Below, piece after piece: positions 9,984 through 18,748 of a stretch of 64,000 nt of DNA. The DNA comes from Paraburkholderia aromaticivorans. GTDB lineage: Bacteria; Pseudomonadota; Gammaproteobacteria; Burkholderiales; Burkholderiaceae. The notes beneath the pieces were generated by a model. The model saw only the letters and a program-made list of their open reading frames with translations, ran no database searches and was not told the DNA's origin. How positions within the stretch are numbered: the first letter of the stretch is position 1; the number at the start of each line of letters is the position of its first letter. The stretch spans positions 1,426,001 to 1,490,000 of the forward strand of contig NZ_CP051514.1 of the NCBI RefSeq assembly GCF_012689525.1. The letters are read 5' to 3'. Both the position numbers and the translations under genes were made by a program.

Positions 9984-11222
9984 TCAAACAATATTCGTCC
10001 TGCGCAATTCCTTGATTTCTGCGTCCGACATATCGAGCCAAGACTGAAGAACTTCACCCGTGTGCTCTCCAAGCGTCGGCGGAGGCTGGCGGTACTGAAC
10101 AGGAGACTCCGACATCCGGATCGGGTTCGCGGCCAATGCGACATGCTTCGCCAGGGGGTGGGTCATCTCAAGGCGCACTTTTCTCGACAGCACCTGTGGA
10201 TCCGCGAATACCTGGTCGAGGTTGTTAATCGGACCGCACGGCACGCCAGCCGTTTCCATCACGGAGATCCATTCCTCAGTCGCGCGGCACGCCGTGACCT
10301 CCCGAATTTTGCCGATCAGCGCCTCTCTGTGCTTCACCCGCTGCGGATTTGTGGCGAAGCACTCATCTTTTGCCCATTCCGGTCTGCCAAGTGCGGCGCA
10401 GAGACTGGTGAACTGACTGTCATTGCCCACGGCGATAATCATGTGACCGTCCGCCGTTGGGAAATCCTGATAAGGCACGATGTTCGGATGCGCATTACCG
10501 ATGCGACGAGGTATCACGCCGCTGACGAGGTAATTCGTAGCCTGATTTGCGAGGCAGGCAATCTGCACATCCAGCAACGCAAGGTCAATATGCTGTCCCT
10601 CCCCGGAGCGTTCACGCCGGGTCAGTGCAGCGAGAATGGCCACCGTTGCATAGAGTCCCGTCATGACATCTGTCAGTGCGACGCCCACCTTCATCGGGCC
10701 CTCGCCCTCGGTACCATCCGCTCGCCCCGTCAGGCTCATGAGGCCGCCGATGCCTTGGATCAAGAAGTCGTAACCCGCTCGTCCCGCATACGGCCCGGTC
10801 TGACCAAATCCTGTTATTGAGCAATACACCAATCGCGGATTCAATTCCTTGAGGCTCGCGTAATCCAGTCCATACTGGCTAAGTCCGCCGACCTTGAAAT
10901 TCTCAATCAGCACGTCCGCCCGGGTGGCCAGTTGCTTCACGAGTCGCTGTCCTTCCGGCGTGCTAATGTCGATGGTCATGGACCTCTTGTTGCGGTTGGC
11001 GCATAGATAATAAGCCGACTCGCCCGTCGCCTTACCTTCCTCGTCTTCTAGCCATGGAGGTCCCCAGGAGCGCGTGTCGTCACCCATGACGGGGCGTTCG
11101 ACTTTGACTACGTCAGCACCCAGGTCCGCCAGCAACTGGCTCGCCCACGGACCGGCCAACACGCGCGAAAGATCGAGAACGCGCAGGCCATCAAGCGCTC
11201 CCTGTTGCAAGGTCTCGTTCAT
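9984..11222 (-). CDS. CaiB/BaiF (class III) CoA transferase, probably succinyl-CoA:glutarate type
   Basis: 412 residues, with the N-terminal signature LRVLDLSRVLAGPWASQLLADL and GADVVKVERP. The catalytic Asp is in VALTDVMTGLYATVA (about residue 175). Class III transferases move CoA between carboxylic acids through a mixed anhydride. Six bases separate it from the downstream end of gcdH, and this pairing is common for the enzyme that activates glutarate with succinyl-CoA. The substrate is inferred from that context only; a formyl-CoA or other dicarboxylate transferase cannot be excluded. Confidence 0.88.
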   Translation of the reverse strand: MNETLQQGALDGLRVLDLSRVLAGPWASQLLADLGADVVKVERPVMGDDTRSWGPPWLEDEEGKATGESAYYLCANRNKRSMTIDISTPEGQRLVKQLATRADVLIENFKVGGLSQYGLDYASLKELNPRLVYCSITGFGQTGPYAGRAGYDFLIQGIGGLMSLTGRADGTEGEGPMKVGVALTDVMTGLYATVAILAALTRRERSGEGQHIDLALLDVQIACLANQATNYLVSGVIPRRIGNAHPNIVPYQDFPTADGHMIIAVGNDSQFTSLCAALGRPEWAKDECFATNPQRVKHREALIGKIREVTACRATEEWISVMETAGVPCGPINNLDQVFADPQVLSRKVRLEMTHPLAKHVALAANPIRMSESPVQYRQPPPTLGEHTGEVLQSWLDMSDAEIKELRRTNIV

Positions 11223-11228
11223 GATTGG

Positions 11229-12416
11229 TTAGAAAGCTGCGATGCCGGTAATGGCACGCCCCAAGATGAGGGCGTGAACGTCATGGGTACCCTCGTACGT
11301 GTTCACCACTTCAAGGTTCACCAAGTGCCTTGCGATCCCGAACTCGTCGCTGATTCCGTTGCCGCCGAGCATGTCGCGCGCGACACGTGCGATGTCAAGC
11401 GCCTTGCCGCAGGAATTGCGCTTCAATATCGAGGTCGCCTCCACCGCAGCGGCGCCTTCATCCTTCATGCACCCGAGCCTAAGACAGCCTTGCAGGCCAA
11501 GGGTGATTTCCGTCTGCATATCGGCAAGCTTTTTCTGGACCAACTGATTGGCAGCCAGTGGCCGACCAAACTGCTTTCGATCGAGAACATACTGTCGCGC
11601 GCGATGCCAGCAATCTTCGGCGGCGCCGAGTCCGCCCCACGCAATTCCATATCGCGCACTGTTCAGCCAGGTGAACGGCCCCTTCAAACCCCGGACTTCC
11701 GGAAATGCGTTTTCTTCCGGGCAGAACATACCATCCATTACGACCTCGCCAGTGATGGACGCACGCAGGCCAACCTTGCCGTGAATCGCAGGCGCGGAGA
11801 GTCCCTTCCAGCCCTTCTCGAGCACAACGCCCCGAATGGAGCCTTCGTCATCTTTTGCCCATACGACAAACACATCGGCGATCGGGCTGTTCGTGATCCA
11901 CGTTTTGCTGCCGGACAGCAGATAGCTGCCGTCAACCTTTTTCGCACGACTTACCATGCTTCCGGGATCGGAACCGTGGTTTGGCTCCGTTAAGCCGAAG
12001 CAACCGATCAACTCGCCCCGCGCCAGTTTGGGCAGATATTTCCGTCGGGTAGGTTCTGTCCCAAACTCGTTGATAGGCACCATGACCCGCGACGATTGCA
12101 CACTCATCATTGACCGATATCCGGAATCGACACGTTCGACTTCCCGCGCTACCAATCCATAGCAAACGGAGTTAAGTCCTGTTCCTCCGCAGGTCTCGGG
12201 GATCGTGGCGCCCAGCAAACCAAACTCACCCATCTCGCGGAATATGCCCGGATCAGCGGATTCGTTACGAAAGGCCTCCAGCACGCGCGGGGCGAGACGC
12301 TCCTGGCAATACGCGTGGGCACAATCGCGCACGAGGCGTTCTTCTTCCGTCAACTGCTGCTCCAGCAGCAAAGGATCATCCCACCGAAGCGACGGTGACT
12401 TGTGCTGTAAGCTCAT
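11229..12416 (-). CDS. gcdH: Glutaryl-CoA dehydrogenase
   Basis: 395 residues with acyl-CoA dehydrogenase architecture. Features typical of GcdH include [21 protein letters not shown] near the N-terminus, [21 protein letters not shown] flavin contact ([16 protein letters not shown]), [16 protein letters not shown], and the C-terminal catalytic Glu in [18 protein letters not shown]. It oxidises and decarboxylates glutaryl-CoA to crotonyl-CoA, reducing EtfAB. It is the first gene of the minus-strand operon, and a LysR gene is divergently placed as in other gcdH loci. Confidence 0.94.
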   Translation of the reverse strand: MSLQHKSPSLRWDDPLLLEQQLTEEERLVRDCAHAYCQERLAPRVLEAFRNESADPGIFREMGEFGLLGATIPETCGGTGLNSVCYGLVAREVERVDSGYRSMMSVQSSRVMVPINEFGTEPTRRKYLPKLARGELIGCFGLTEPNHGSDPGSMVSRAKKVDGSYLLSGSKTWITNSPIADVFVVWAKDDEGSIRGVVLEKGWKGLSAPAIHGKVGLRASITGEVVMDGMFCPEENAFPEVRGLKGPFTWLNSARYGIAWGGLGAAEDCWHRARQYVLDRKQFGRPLAANQLVQKKLADMQTEITLGLQGCLRLGCMKDEGAAAVEATSILKRNSCGKALDIARVARDMLGGNGISDEFGIARHLVNLEVVNTYEGTHDVHALILGRAITGIAAF

Positions 12417-12483
12417 CTGGGCTCGCTAGAAAAATACTGTGCCGCTAATCTAAAGCTCCCTCTACAGTTCCACAAACGATTTG

Positions 12484-12503
12484 TTCGCACTGACCTGTGC
12501 GAA
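12484..12503. promoter_or_regulatory. Probable LysR-type operator between gcdH and its regulator
   Basis: A perfect palindrome TTCGCAC-N6-GTGCGAA lies in the 124-bp divergent intergenic region, with the TTC-N12-GAA spacing common for LysR recognition sites. It is 68 bp upstream of the gcdH start and 38 bp upstream of the chosen regulator start, so one bound site could control both genes. Confidence 0.6.
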
Positions 12504-12540
12504 AATCGCACATCACAACCGAATTAAGTTGGTAATTGCA

Positions 12541-13452
12541 ATGCGCCGAAAAATCCCCTCGACGACCGCGCTATCCGCATTCGAGACAGCAGCGCGGCAT
12601 CAAAGCTTCACTAAGGCCGCGGACGAACTCGCCGTCACGCAAAGCGCGATCTGTAGGCAGATCGGCTCCCTTGAAGATTTCCTTGGCGTCAAATTGTTTC
12701 GACGAGATCGACGCGGCGTGAGCCTGACGGAGGCTGGGCACATCTATAGCCACAAAGTCGCGTCGCGCCTCGATGATGTAGAACGGGATACATTGGAACT
12801 CATGGCAAAACGCGGCCACGGCGCAACGCTCGAAGTGGCAGTTGTGCCAACATTCGCCACAAAATGGTTACTGCCTAGAATGCCCCTCTTTATCCGTCAG
12901 CATCCGGAAGTTTCCGTCAATCTCACGTCGCATACACGCCCATTTCTATTTGACGGAACGGAGTTCGATGCCGCAATTCACGCCGGGGGCGCGGGCTGGC
13001 CGGGTACGGAGGGCGTCTTCCTGATGCGTGAAAGTTTGATTGCGGTCTGCAGCCCCTCGATGCCTGTCCCCGGTACCAGCCTGACACTTGCTGACTGGCG
13101 CCGCCTCCCTCTTCTTCAACAGAGCACGCGTCCTTACGCATGGCGAACCTGGTTTACCTCTTGCGGTATGCAGGTCGAAGGAGACATGACGGGTCCAAGA
13201 TACGAGTTGTTTTCCATGCTCGCCGAAGCGGCGACTCATGGCATCGGAATTGCCCTCATTCCTCGCCTCCTCATCGAAGACGAATTGCAGCGCGGTATTC
13301 TCGTCGAGGTCGCGAAGCACGAGCATTTTAGCGACCGCACCTACCAACTTTTTTATCCGGACCACAAATCGAGCAATGCCGCCCTGGCGAAGTTTCGCGA
13401 CTGGATCGAAGAGCAGGCCCGGGGATACAGGGAACCTATGGGACTCGCATAA
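12541..13452 (+). CDS. LysR-family regulator, probable activator of gcdH
   Basis: The start at ATG 12541 (MRRKIPSTTALSAFETAARH) gives 303 residues; an in-frame ATG at 12481 would overlap the operator. The N-terminal helix-turn-helix has SFTKAADELAVTQSAICRQI, followed by a substrate-binding domain of the GcvA-like branch. Divergence from gcdH with a palindrome in between suggests it controls the glutaryl-CoA genes in response to glutarate or glutaryl-CoA, as GcdR does in other proteobacteria. That role is inferred from position. Confidence 0.9.
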   Translation: MRRKIPSTTALSAFETAARHQSFTKAADELAVTQSAICRQIGSLEDFLGVKLFRRDRRGVSLTEAGHIYSHKVASRLDDVERDTLELMAKRGHGATLEVAVVPTFATKWLLPRMPLFIRQHPEVSVNLTSHTRPFLFDGTEFDAAIHAGGAGWPGTEGVFLMRESLIAVCSPSMPVPGTSLTLADWRRLPLLQQSTRPYAWRTWFTSCGMQVEGDMTGPRYELFSMLAEAATHGIGIALIPRLLIEDELQRGILVEVAKHEHFSDRTYQLFYPDHKSSNAALAKFRDWIEEQARGYREPMGLA

Positions 13453-13601
13453 ATCCCGTCATCTAGAGTCAACCAGGAAGCGCGAGGAGATAAAGAAAAT
13501 CTCTCCATTCGACCCAGCGAAAGCCGCGAAATGCGTAGTAGCTTGTGCGTGTCACGTGCTCTACTGCGAGATAGCGCGGAGAGAGCGGGCGAGCTGCCAC
13601 C

Positions 13602-13828
13602 ATGTCAGTGTTGACCGACGAGGAGCGGGCCGAGCTGACGAGGCTGGCTCGCTCGAAGCTCACCACCGTGAGGCCGGCGCAGCGGGCGCATATCGCGCTG
13701 CTGCGACTCTCGAATGGGTCGACCGGTTCAATCGTCGGCGCTTGCTCGGACCTCTCGGCTGTGCCTCACCCGCCGAGGCCGACGACGCATATTATTTGCA
13801 ACCTCAAGAGTCGCGCATGGCCGCGTGA
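13602..13828 (+). pseudogene. Fused IS630-like and IS3-like transposase fragments
   Basis: The first part (MSVLTDEERAELTRLARSK and RPAQRAHIALLRLS) resembles the N-terminus of IS630-type transposases. About 13702-13828, in another frame, encodes TLEWVDRFNRRRLLGPLGCA and PAEADDAYYLQ, the end of an IS3-family OrfB. The two relics abut at about 13700. Neither is functional. Confidence 0.6.
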
Positions 13829-14222
13829 TTCAACCAAAAGAGTCTTCGGCATTCCCAGGACGATTTCTCTCCTTCGCGACCCATGCTTTAATAAACAGTC
13901 ATCAAAACTGGGGACAAACGCGAGGCTTCCGGATTCCTGAACGCGGGCAGGAGTTCCTTTCGAGCTTTGGGTCTTATCTGGCAGCGGTTCGCGCTCACGC
14001 GACATCTACCACGCGCTTCGCTCTATCGAGAACTACTGGGTGAAGGCGTTGCCGATGGGCGTCGCTTTACTATACCTGCCCAAGATCCCGTCACTTTCTG
14101 AGCAACGCCCCGCCATCCGCGCTTTTTGCGCAATCTACAAACAGGCGTAGCAGAGCCGACGCGGGATACAACGCGGCAGTATGCATAGACTTTCCTCAAC
14201 AGTGCGGTCGAACTCCCTGCTA
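13829..14222. other. Intergenic stretch with no recognisable gene
   Basis: About 390 bp between the IS relics and the convergent end of the second IclR gene. Short open frames exist on both strands but none has a recognisable motif or ribosome-binding site. It may be the decayed continuation of the IS remnants. Confidence 0.5.
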
Positions 14223-15038
14223 CTATACCCATGCCATGCTCGACATACCAATACGTTCGCCAAGTTCCTTGAGAGAAGCCAGGTACCGGCCTTCGATCTG
14301 TGCAATGCTTTGCGACTCCTTGGCGAAAACGATATTCAATGCCCCGAGCACACGCTCGCCGCATCTAAGAGGCACTGCCACCGCGCTGAATCTCGTCTGA
14401 CATGAATTTGTACTGACCGCGTATCCTCTTGATCGCGTTTCTTCCAATACGTCGTGAATCGTGCTCAATTCTTCACGACCAATGCCCAGACTCGAAGAAC
14501 GAGACTCGAGATCGCGCAGCAACGCGTATAGAGTCTCGTCGTCGCACGCAGCCAGATAGGCCCGACCCAGTGCAGAAAGCAGCATCGGCACCCGCTCTCC
14601 CAGTAGAGCGTGCTGGTGGGAAAGTGGGCTAACACGACGCGTCGACTCGCGAATCACCATGTAGCCCGCTTGGGCTGTCGCGACGTTAAGGGGCCAAACC
14701 AGCCTCGGCGCCGCTTTCCGCAACAAAGGGCCCGTGACTTGGCTTAGCCACTGGTCGTCGACATAGCCGTCACTCAGAAGTCGGGCACCGCCAGTTACCC
14801 TGTATTGGCCTTCGCGCTCTCCGAGCGCGACCACCCCTTGGCTCCTCAATGTCTCCAACAGTCGTCGCGCAGTAGAACGGTGCATTCCGCACGAGCGCGC
14901 TAGCGCACTCGTCGAGGCGCACCCGTCTGGCATACGGTTAAGCGCCTTGAGAAGCATCAGTCCTCGGGTCAATCCGCGCACTTCTTTTACAGAAGGTTGC
15001 TCCTGCTCTTGAGCCAGTTTGGTTTCGGTGTTGTCCAT
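14223..15038 (-). CDS. IclR-family regulator of the catabolic cluster
   Basis: The start is ATG 15038 (MDNTETKLAQEQEQ), preceded by AGAGGT seven bases upstream; this gives 271 residues. The winged helix-turn-helix contains STSALARSCGMHRSTARRLLE, then an IclR effector domain. It is divergent from the flavin reductase gene and 395 bp from it. The intervening region holds a palindrome of the same type as those before the hydratase, transporter and porin genes, so this protein is the best candidate to bind them. MhpR-like regulators respond to aromatic acids or their ring-cleavage products; the ligand here is unknown. Confidence 0.9.
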   Translation of the reverse strand: MDNTETKLAQEQEQPSVKEVRGLTRGLMLLKALNRMPDGCASTSALARSCGMHRSTARRLLETLRSQGVVALGEREGQYRVTGGARLLSDGYVDDQWLSQVTGPLLRKAAPRLVWPLNVATAQAGYMVIRESTRRVSPLSHQHALLGERVPMLLSALGRAYLAACDDETLYALLRDLESRSSSLGIGREELSTIHDVLEETRSRGYAVSTNSCQTRFSAVAVPLRCGERVLGALNIVFAKESQSIAQIEGRYLASLKELGERIGMSSMAWV

Positions 15039-15175
15039 TTCAATACCTCTAACCCCGCAGCCGGGCACTCGCACCGTAGGAGCGCCCCGCAAAGCATTTA
15101 ATCGTACGAATACATCAACCTGTTCTGTCAAGTACAACCGAAGTCCTGTCGATTGCAGTTTCCGGGCGTCAGACC

Positions 15176-15316
15176 AAGTTAAAAACCCCGCATTAACCCT
15201 GGATCACTGTATCACACCGTGAACAGGGTTTTGCCCGCTTTCCATCTGCAGAACAATGCCCTCAACGAAAGTAGCTGCTGCGTTTGCGGGTCGTATCACG
15301 CTACGTCGCTCCCACC
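15176..15316. repeat. Duplicated promoter-type sequence, copy 1 (inverted copy at 29058-29198)
   Basis: About 141 bp that aligns at close to 90% identity with the reverse complement of 29058-29198. Both share AAGTTAAAAACCCCGCATTA, the core CCGCTTTCCATCTGCAGAA and AACGAAAGTAGCTGC. At 29 kb the sequence lies directly upstream of a DUF4148 gene, which looks like its original place. Here it lies upstream of the flavin reductase gene, suggesting the promoter region was copied or moved. Confidence 0.8.
15208..15226. promoter_or_regulatory. IclR-type operator upstream of the flavin reductase
   Basis: CTGTATCAC-ACC-GTGAACAG, an imperfect palindrome with the same half site as the perfect one at 20309-20326. 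It lies between the divergent IclR and flavin reductase genes. The matching place in the duplicated sequence at 29 kb reads CTGTATCACGCCGTGACCAG, which is a poorer palindrome. Confidence 0.55.
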
Positions 15317-15432
15317 AAAGAAATCCGCGAATACATGACGGCGGATGGCTGCAGTCCGGAGATCCGGCAGGGTCGGTGCGTGCAAACCTATTCAACTTAC
15401 CTCGACGAACGCGTCGGGTACGGAGTTCTCGT

Positions 15433-16398
15433 ATGAGCGAAACAGCTAGCCCCTTGACTGCCTCCCGGCTCGTCGAACAAGGCGATCCTGCAGCGGATGC
15501 ACGCGCATTTCGTCGTTGTCTTGGACAGTACCCCACTGGCGTAACGGTCATCACGACCCAGCACGGCGACAAACTCGCGGGCATGGCCGTGAACTCGTTC
15601 GCAGCGGTCTCACTCGAACCACCCTTGGTACTTTGGTCGATCCGACGCGAGTCCGCTAGCGCGCCGGTCTTCCTCGAAGCAAGCCACTTTGCCGTCAACG
15701 TCCTGTCTGCAGATCAAGTCAAAGTATCTCAGTTGTTCGGCGCATCACAACCCGATCGATTCAGACACGTGGCGTGGTCGCCTGGCAGCCGTGGAGTTCC
15801 GTTGCTTGATGGCGCCCTGGTCCATTTCGAATGCAAACGTGAAATCGTCTACGAAGGGGGCGACCATCTGATCCTCGTAGGGCGGGTCGAACGTTACTCG
15901 CGTTTCGAATGCGAGCCGCTAGTATTCGCTCAAGGACAATATGCGGTGGCCCGAAATCATCCGTGGCTTGCTGCGACTGCCACGTCGCCATCCGGTCCAG
16001 TCGCAGAGCGCAACGCACCTTCGTTCCTGAGACTGCTCAGCATGGCGAGTCAGCGTATGTCGGCGCTCTTTCAGGAGCACCGACATGCGTTCGACGTGAC
16101 TGCCGGCTCAACACGTATCCTGAGTCGCTTGTCTGAAGGCGCTTGCGGAATCGAAGAACTGGAGGAGGCGACCTACCTCGGAGAAGACGCCATTGAAGAT
16201 ACGCTGGACGATCTTGTTGCGCTGGGCGACGTCTTGCGGAACACACAATCGCTCTTCGAGTTGACACCGAAACGGGACGAGAAAAGACGGGCACTAGCCC
16301 GGCGCTCGGCGGAGTTCACGGCTGAGAAACTTGAAGGCGTGCCCGCTTCAGACATCGCTATCGCAACACGCGTGCTCATGGCGCTTCAGCAGCAATAA
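15433..16398 (+). CDS. Flavin reductase with C-terminal winged-helix domain
   Basis: The start is placed at ATG 15433 (MSETASPLTASRL), giving 321 residues; the frame is open further upstream. Residues about 25-175 form a flavin-reductase split barrel: FRRCLGQYPTGVTVITTQ, GMAVNSFAAVSLEPPLVLWS and FAVNVLSADQ. Residues about 225-310 look like a MarR-type winged helix. This two-domain layout matches the reductase C1 of two-component p-hydroxyphenylacetate hydroxylase, in which the extra domain senses the substrate. It would supply reduced flavin to the monooxygenase at 23166-24437. The substrate is unknown. Confidence 0.88.
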   Translation: MSETASPLTASRLVEQGDPAADARAFRRCLGQYPTGVTVITTQHGDKLAGMAVNSFAAVSLEPPLVLWSIRRESASAPVFLEASHFAVNVLSADQVKVSQLFGASQPDRFRHVAWSPGSRGVPLLDGALVHFECKREIVYEGGDHLILVGRVERYSRFECEPLVFAQGQYAVARNHPWLAATATSPSGPVAERNAPSFLRLLSMASQRMSALFQEHRHAFDVTAGSTRILSRLSEGACGIEELEEATYLGEDAIEDTLDDLVALGDVLRNTQSLFELTPKRDEKRRALARRSAEFTAEKLEGVPASDIAIATRVLMALQQQ

Positions 16399-16453
16399 AC
16401 GGCAGCGCCGCGCGCGTACTCCGAACCATCCATACCCACACGTTTCGATAGAG

Positions 16454-16996
16454 ATGACCATGACAAGCCCACTAAAAGCCACCTTCAAACATGTCGGAAT
16501 CTATGTCGTGGACCTCGAACGGATGGCCGATTTCTATCAACGCTGGTTCGGCCTGGTCGCGACCGACGGCGGGATGGGTGGCTCCGGCAAGGGCGTGTTC
16601 CTGAGCTCGGATCCGACCGAACATCACCAGATTGTGCTGGTAGCGGGGCGCGATCCTGCAAGCAAGCCAACCGTCAATCAGCTGTCTTTCCTCGTCGACA
16701 ACCTCACTGCTCTCAAAGAGTATTACAAGAAAGCGCAGACCGAAGACGTGGCAATCAGCATGATCAAAAGCCACGGTAATGCACTGAGCCTTTACGTGAT
16801 CGATCCGGACGGCAACCAGTGCGAGATTTACTGCAATACGCCATGGTACGTCAGGCAGCCCGCCGGCAAGCCCATGGATTTGACTCTGCCCGACGAAAAC
16901 ATCCTCGCGCAAGTTGAACGTGAGGTCCGCGCGGATCCAAGCTTCATGACGCGCGACGAGTGGATGGCGCAAGTTGCGCAAACGATGTCGGCCTGA
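16454..16996 (+). CDS. VOC-family protein, possible extradiol-type dioxygenase (1)
   Basis: 180 residues, one vicinal-oxygen-chelate unit of two beta-alpha-beta-beta-beta modules. Candidate metal ligands are His13 (FKHVGIYV), His57/58 (EHHQIVLV) and Glu124 (NQCEIYC). The position of the second His in classical type I extradiol enzymes is Gln76 (VNQLSFLV). The tail NTPWYVRQP is typical of a single-domain VOC group annotated as dihydroxybiphenyl dioxygenase-like. It probably acts on a ring-hydroxylated intermediate of the cluster; isomerase or lyase activity is possible. It is paralogous to the next gene. Confidence 0.82.
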   Translation: MTMTSPLKATFKHVGIYVVDLERMADFYQRWFGLVATDGGMGGSGKGVFLSSDPTEHHQIVLVAGRDPASKPTVNQLSFLVDNLTALKEYYKKAQTEDVAISMIKSHGNALSLYVIDPDGNQCEIYCNTPWYVRQPAGKPMDLTLPDENILAQVEREVRADPSFMTRDEWMAQVAQTMSA

Positions 16997-17100
16997 AACC
17001 GCCGACCCATCCAATCCCGTGGCTCCGGCGATCCGTCGTCAGACCGAGCGGAGCGCAGGCGCCGTGCCCCAACCCACTTGCAACCTCGAGAGCATCTATC

Positions 17101-17655
17101 ATGCCGATTCCACAAGGCCACTTTCGTCACATTGGCGTTTCTGCATTCGACCCGGACGAACTGGGCAAATTCTATACCCGCTGGTTCGGCTTCGTTGTGT
17201 CCGACGTCGGCACTGGCAAGGCCGATGGCGCGCGTGTCGTGTTTATGACGGGTAATCCCGAGGAGCATCATCAGATCGCCTTCGCCAATCTGCGCCGCGA
17301 AGGCCATCCGGCCATGCAACAGATATCCTTCGTCTACGACAGCCTTGAAGATCTCTCGCAACTCGCGAAAGCGTTCCACAAGGCGGGGGTGCCGGTCCTC
17401 CAGCAGAAGGATCACGGCAACACCTGGAGCATTTATGTATCGGACCCCGAAGGTAACCGCATCGAGTGCTACACCCCATCGCCGTGGTACGTGCAGCAAC
17501 CGACGTGGTGGGATATCGACCTCATCAACGAACCCGTCGAGACTATCTTCGAGCGCACCAGACAGAAAGCCCAGGCGCAGCCGGGTTACATGACCCGCGA
17601 CGCGTGGATGGCGCAAATCGGGTCTCGTATCGACGCAGCCCTCAACGCCGCCTGA
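17101..17655 (+). CDS. VOC-family protein, possible extradiol-type dioxygenase (2)
   Basis: 184 residues, paralogous to the preceding gene (same length, EEHHQIAFA, SPWYVQQPTW, and the shared C-terminal GYMTRDAWMAQIG). Likely metal ligands are His9 (FRHIGVSAFD), the HH of EEHHQIAFA and the Glu of NRIECY. As in its neighbour, the beta-5 position carries Gln (MQQISFVYD) instead of His. Two tandem copies may form a heteromer or act on successive intermediates. The reaction is not known. Confidence 0.82.
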   Translation: MPIPQGHFRHIGVSAFDPDELGKFYTRWFGFVVSDVGTGKADGARVVFMTGNPEEHHQIAFANLRREGHPAMQQISFVYDSLEDLSQLAKAFHKAGVPVLQQKDHGNTWSIYVSDPEGNRIECYTPSPWYVQQPTWWDIDLINEPVETIFERTRQKAQAQPGYMTRDAWMAQIGSRIDAALNAA

Positions 17656-17760
17656 CGACGCACGCAGCGGCCCAAAGCTGCTCACGTCCCACTTCACACC
17701 ACGTGCCCTGTCTTTCTCCGAGGACGGGGCACCCTTCGTTTCATTCAAAGGTATTGACGC

Positions 17761-18600
17761 ATGCCCCTGACACGCGAAAACACCAGCCGGTTTGTTCAGG
17801 CCGGTCCGATCAAGGTTCATTACCACGAGGCCGGCAGCGGCCCGGTGCTGCTGTGCATCCATGGCGGAGCTCCCGGCGCTTTTGGCTGGGGCAACTTCGG
17901 TCGTAACCTCGAAGCCCTGTCGCAGCACTTTCGCACGCTGATCGTCGACCTGCCGGGTTACGGAAAGTCAGACAAACCCGAGATCGACGGGCCGCGTACA
18001 AGCTTCTACGCTCAGGTGTTCCGTGACATGCTCGGTGCCCTGGAAATCTCCAGCGCGCACATCGTCGGGCTGGCCACCGGGGGCTCCGTCGGGCTGAAAA
18101 TGGCCATCGATTATCCGCGCCTCGTGGAGCGCCTCGTCGTGATCAACTCGCCCGGCGGCCTGTCGCTATTTCAGGCGACGCCAGCGAGCTCGGCCTCACA
18201 CGATTACTACGGCGGGGAAGGTCCGAGCATGGAGCGCATGCGTGCAATCATGGAGCGCATCGTCTACGATAAATCGGTGCTGACCGACGAGGTGATCCGC
18301 GAACGCTACGAAGCCAGCGTCGATCCGGAGTTCATGGCCAAGGCGCCAGAGGGCAAAGGTGGCAAGCCGGGCCAAACCCTCGAACCGCTATGGCAAGACC
18401 TGCACAAGATCGAGGCCGAAACGCTGGTCATATGGGGGCGCAACAACCTGACCATGAACTACGACAATGCATTGTTCATGCTCAACCGCATCCCTAACGT
18501 ACGCGTGCACATCCACGGCAAGTGCGGACTGTGGGTGCCCTTCGAAAAGGCGGCTGAATTCAACCAGGAAGTGATCGGCTTCCTCAGCATTAGCCTCTAA
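17761..18600 (+). CDS. MCP-hydrolase-like alpha/beta protein lacking the catalytic triad
   Basis: 279 residues that align along their length with meta-cleavage-product hydrolases (MhpC/BphD). The oxyanion region HGGAPGAFGW is at 34-43 and the lid and core are intact. However, the nucleophile elbow reads GLATGG (Ala105 where Ser is expected). The acid strand reads VIWGRNNLTM (Asn228 for Asp) and the His loop reads GKCGLWVPFE (Leu257 for His). The frame is undamaged and codon use is normal, so loss of all three residues looks selected rather than decayed. It may act as a cofactor-free non-hydrolytic enzyme, a binding protein or a partner of the intact hydrolase at 21381-22244. Confidence 0.85.
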   Translation: MPLTRENTSRFVQAGPIKVHYHEAGSGPVLLCIHGGAPGAFGWGNFGRNLEALSQHFRTLIVDLPGYGKSDKPEIDGPRTSFYAQVFRDMLGALEISSAHIVGLATGGSVGLKMAIDYPRLVERLVVINSPGGLSLFQATPASSASHDYYGGEGPSMERMRAIMERIVYDKSVLTDEVIRERYEASVDPEFMAKAPEGKGGKPGQTLEPLWQDLHKIEAETLVIWGRNNLTMNYDNALFMLNRIPNVRVHIHGKCGLWVPFEKAAEFNQEVIGFLSISL

Positions 18601-18704
18601 CGCTCATCTCCCGCTTTAACGACAGACCTTCGGCGTATCTCGCGAAGGTCGATCGCTCACGAAGGTCCGCTTCCCCATACCAAGGTCAACATCGCTCATC
18701 GGGT

Positions 18705-18740
18705 TTGCCGGATGGATTCGCCCGTAGGCGAATCCGGCAA
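18705..18740. terminator. Hairpin terminator between convergent genes
   Basis: TTGCCGGAT then GGATTCGCC-CGTA-GGCGAATCC and GGCAA form a strong stem with a CGTA loop, placed between the converging hydrolase-like and MmgE/PrpD genes. There is no long T run, but the position suits a bidirectional terminator. Confidence 0.6.
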
Positions 18741-18748
18741 GAGAGAAC

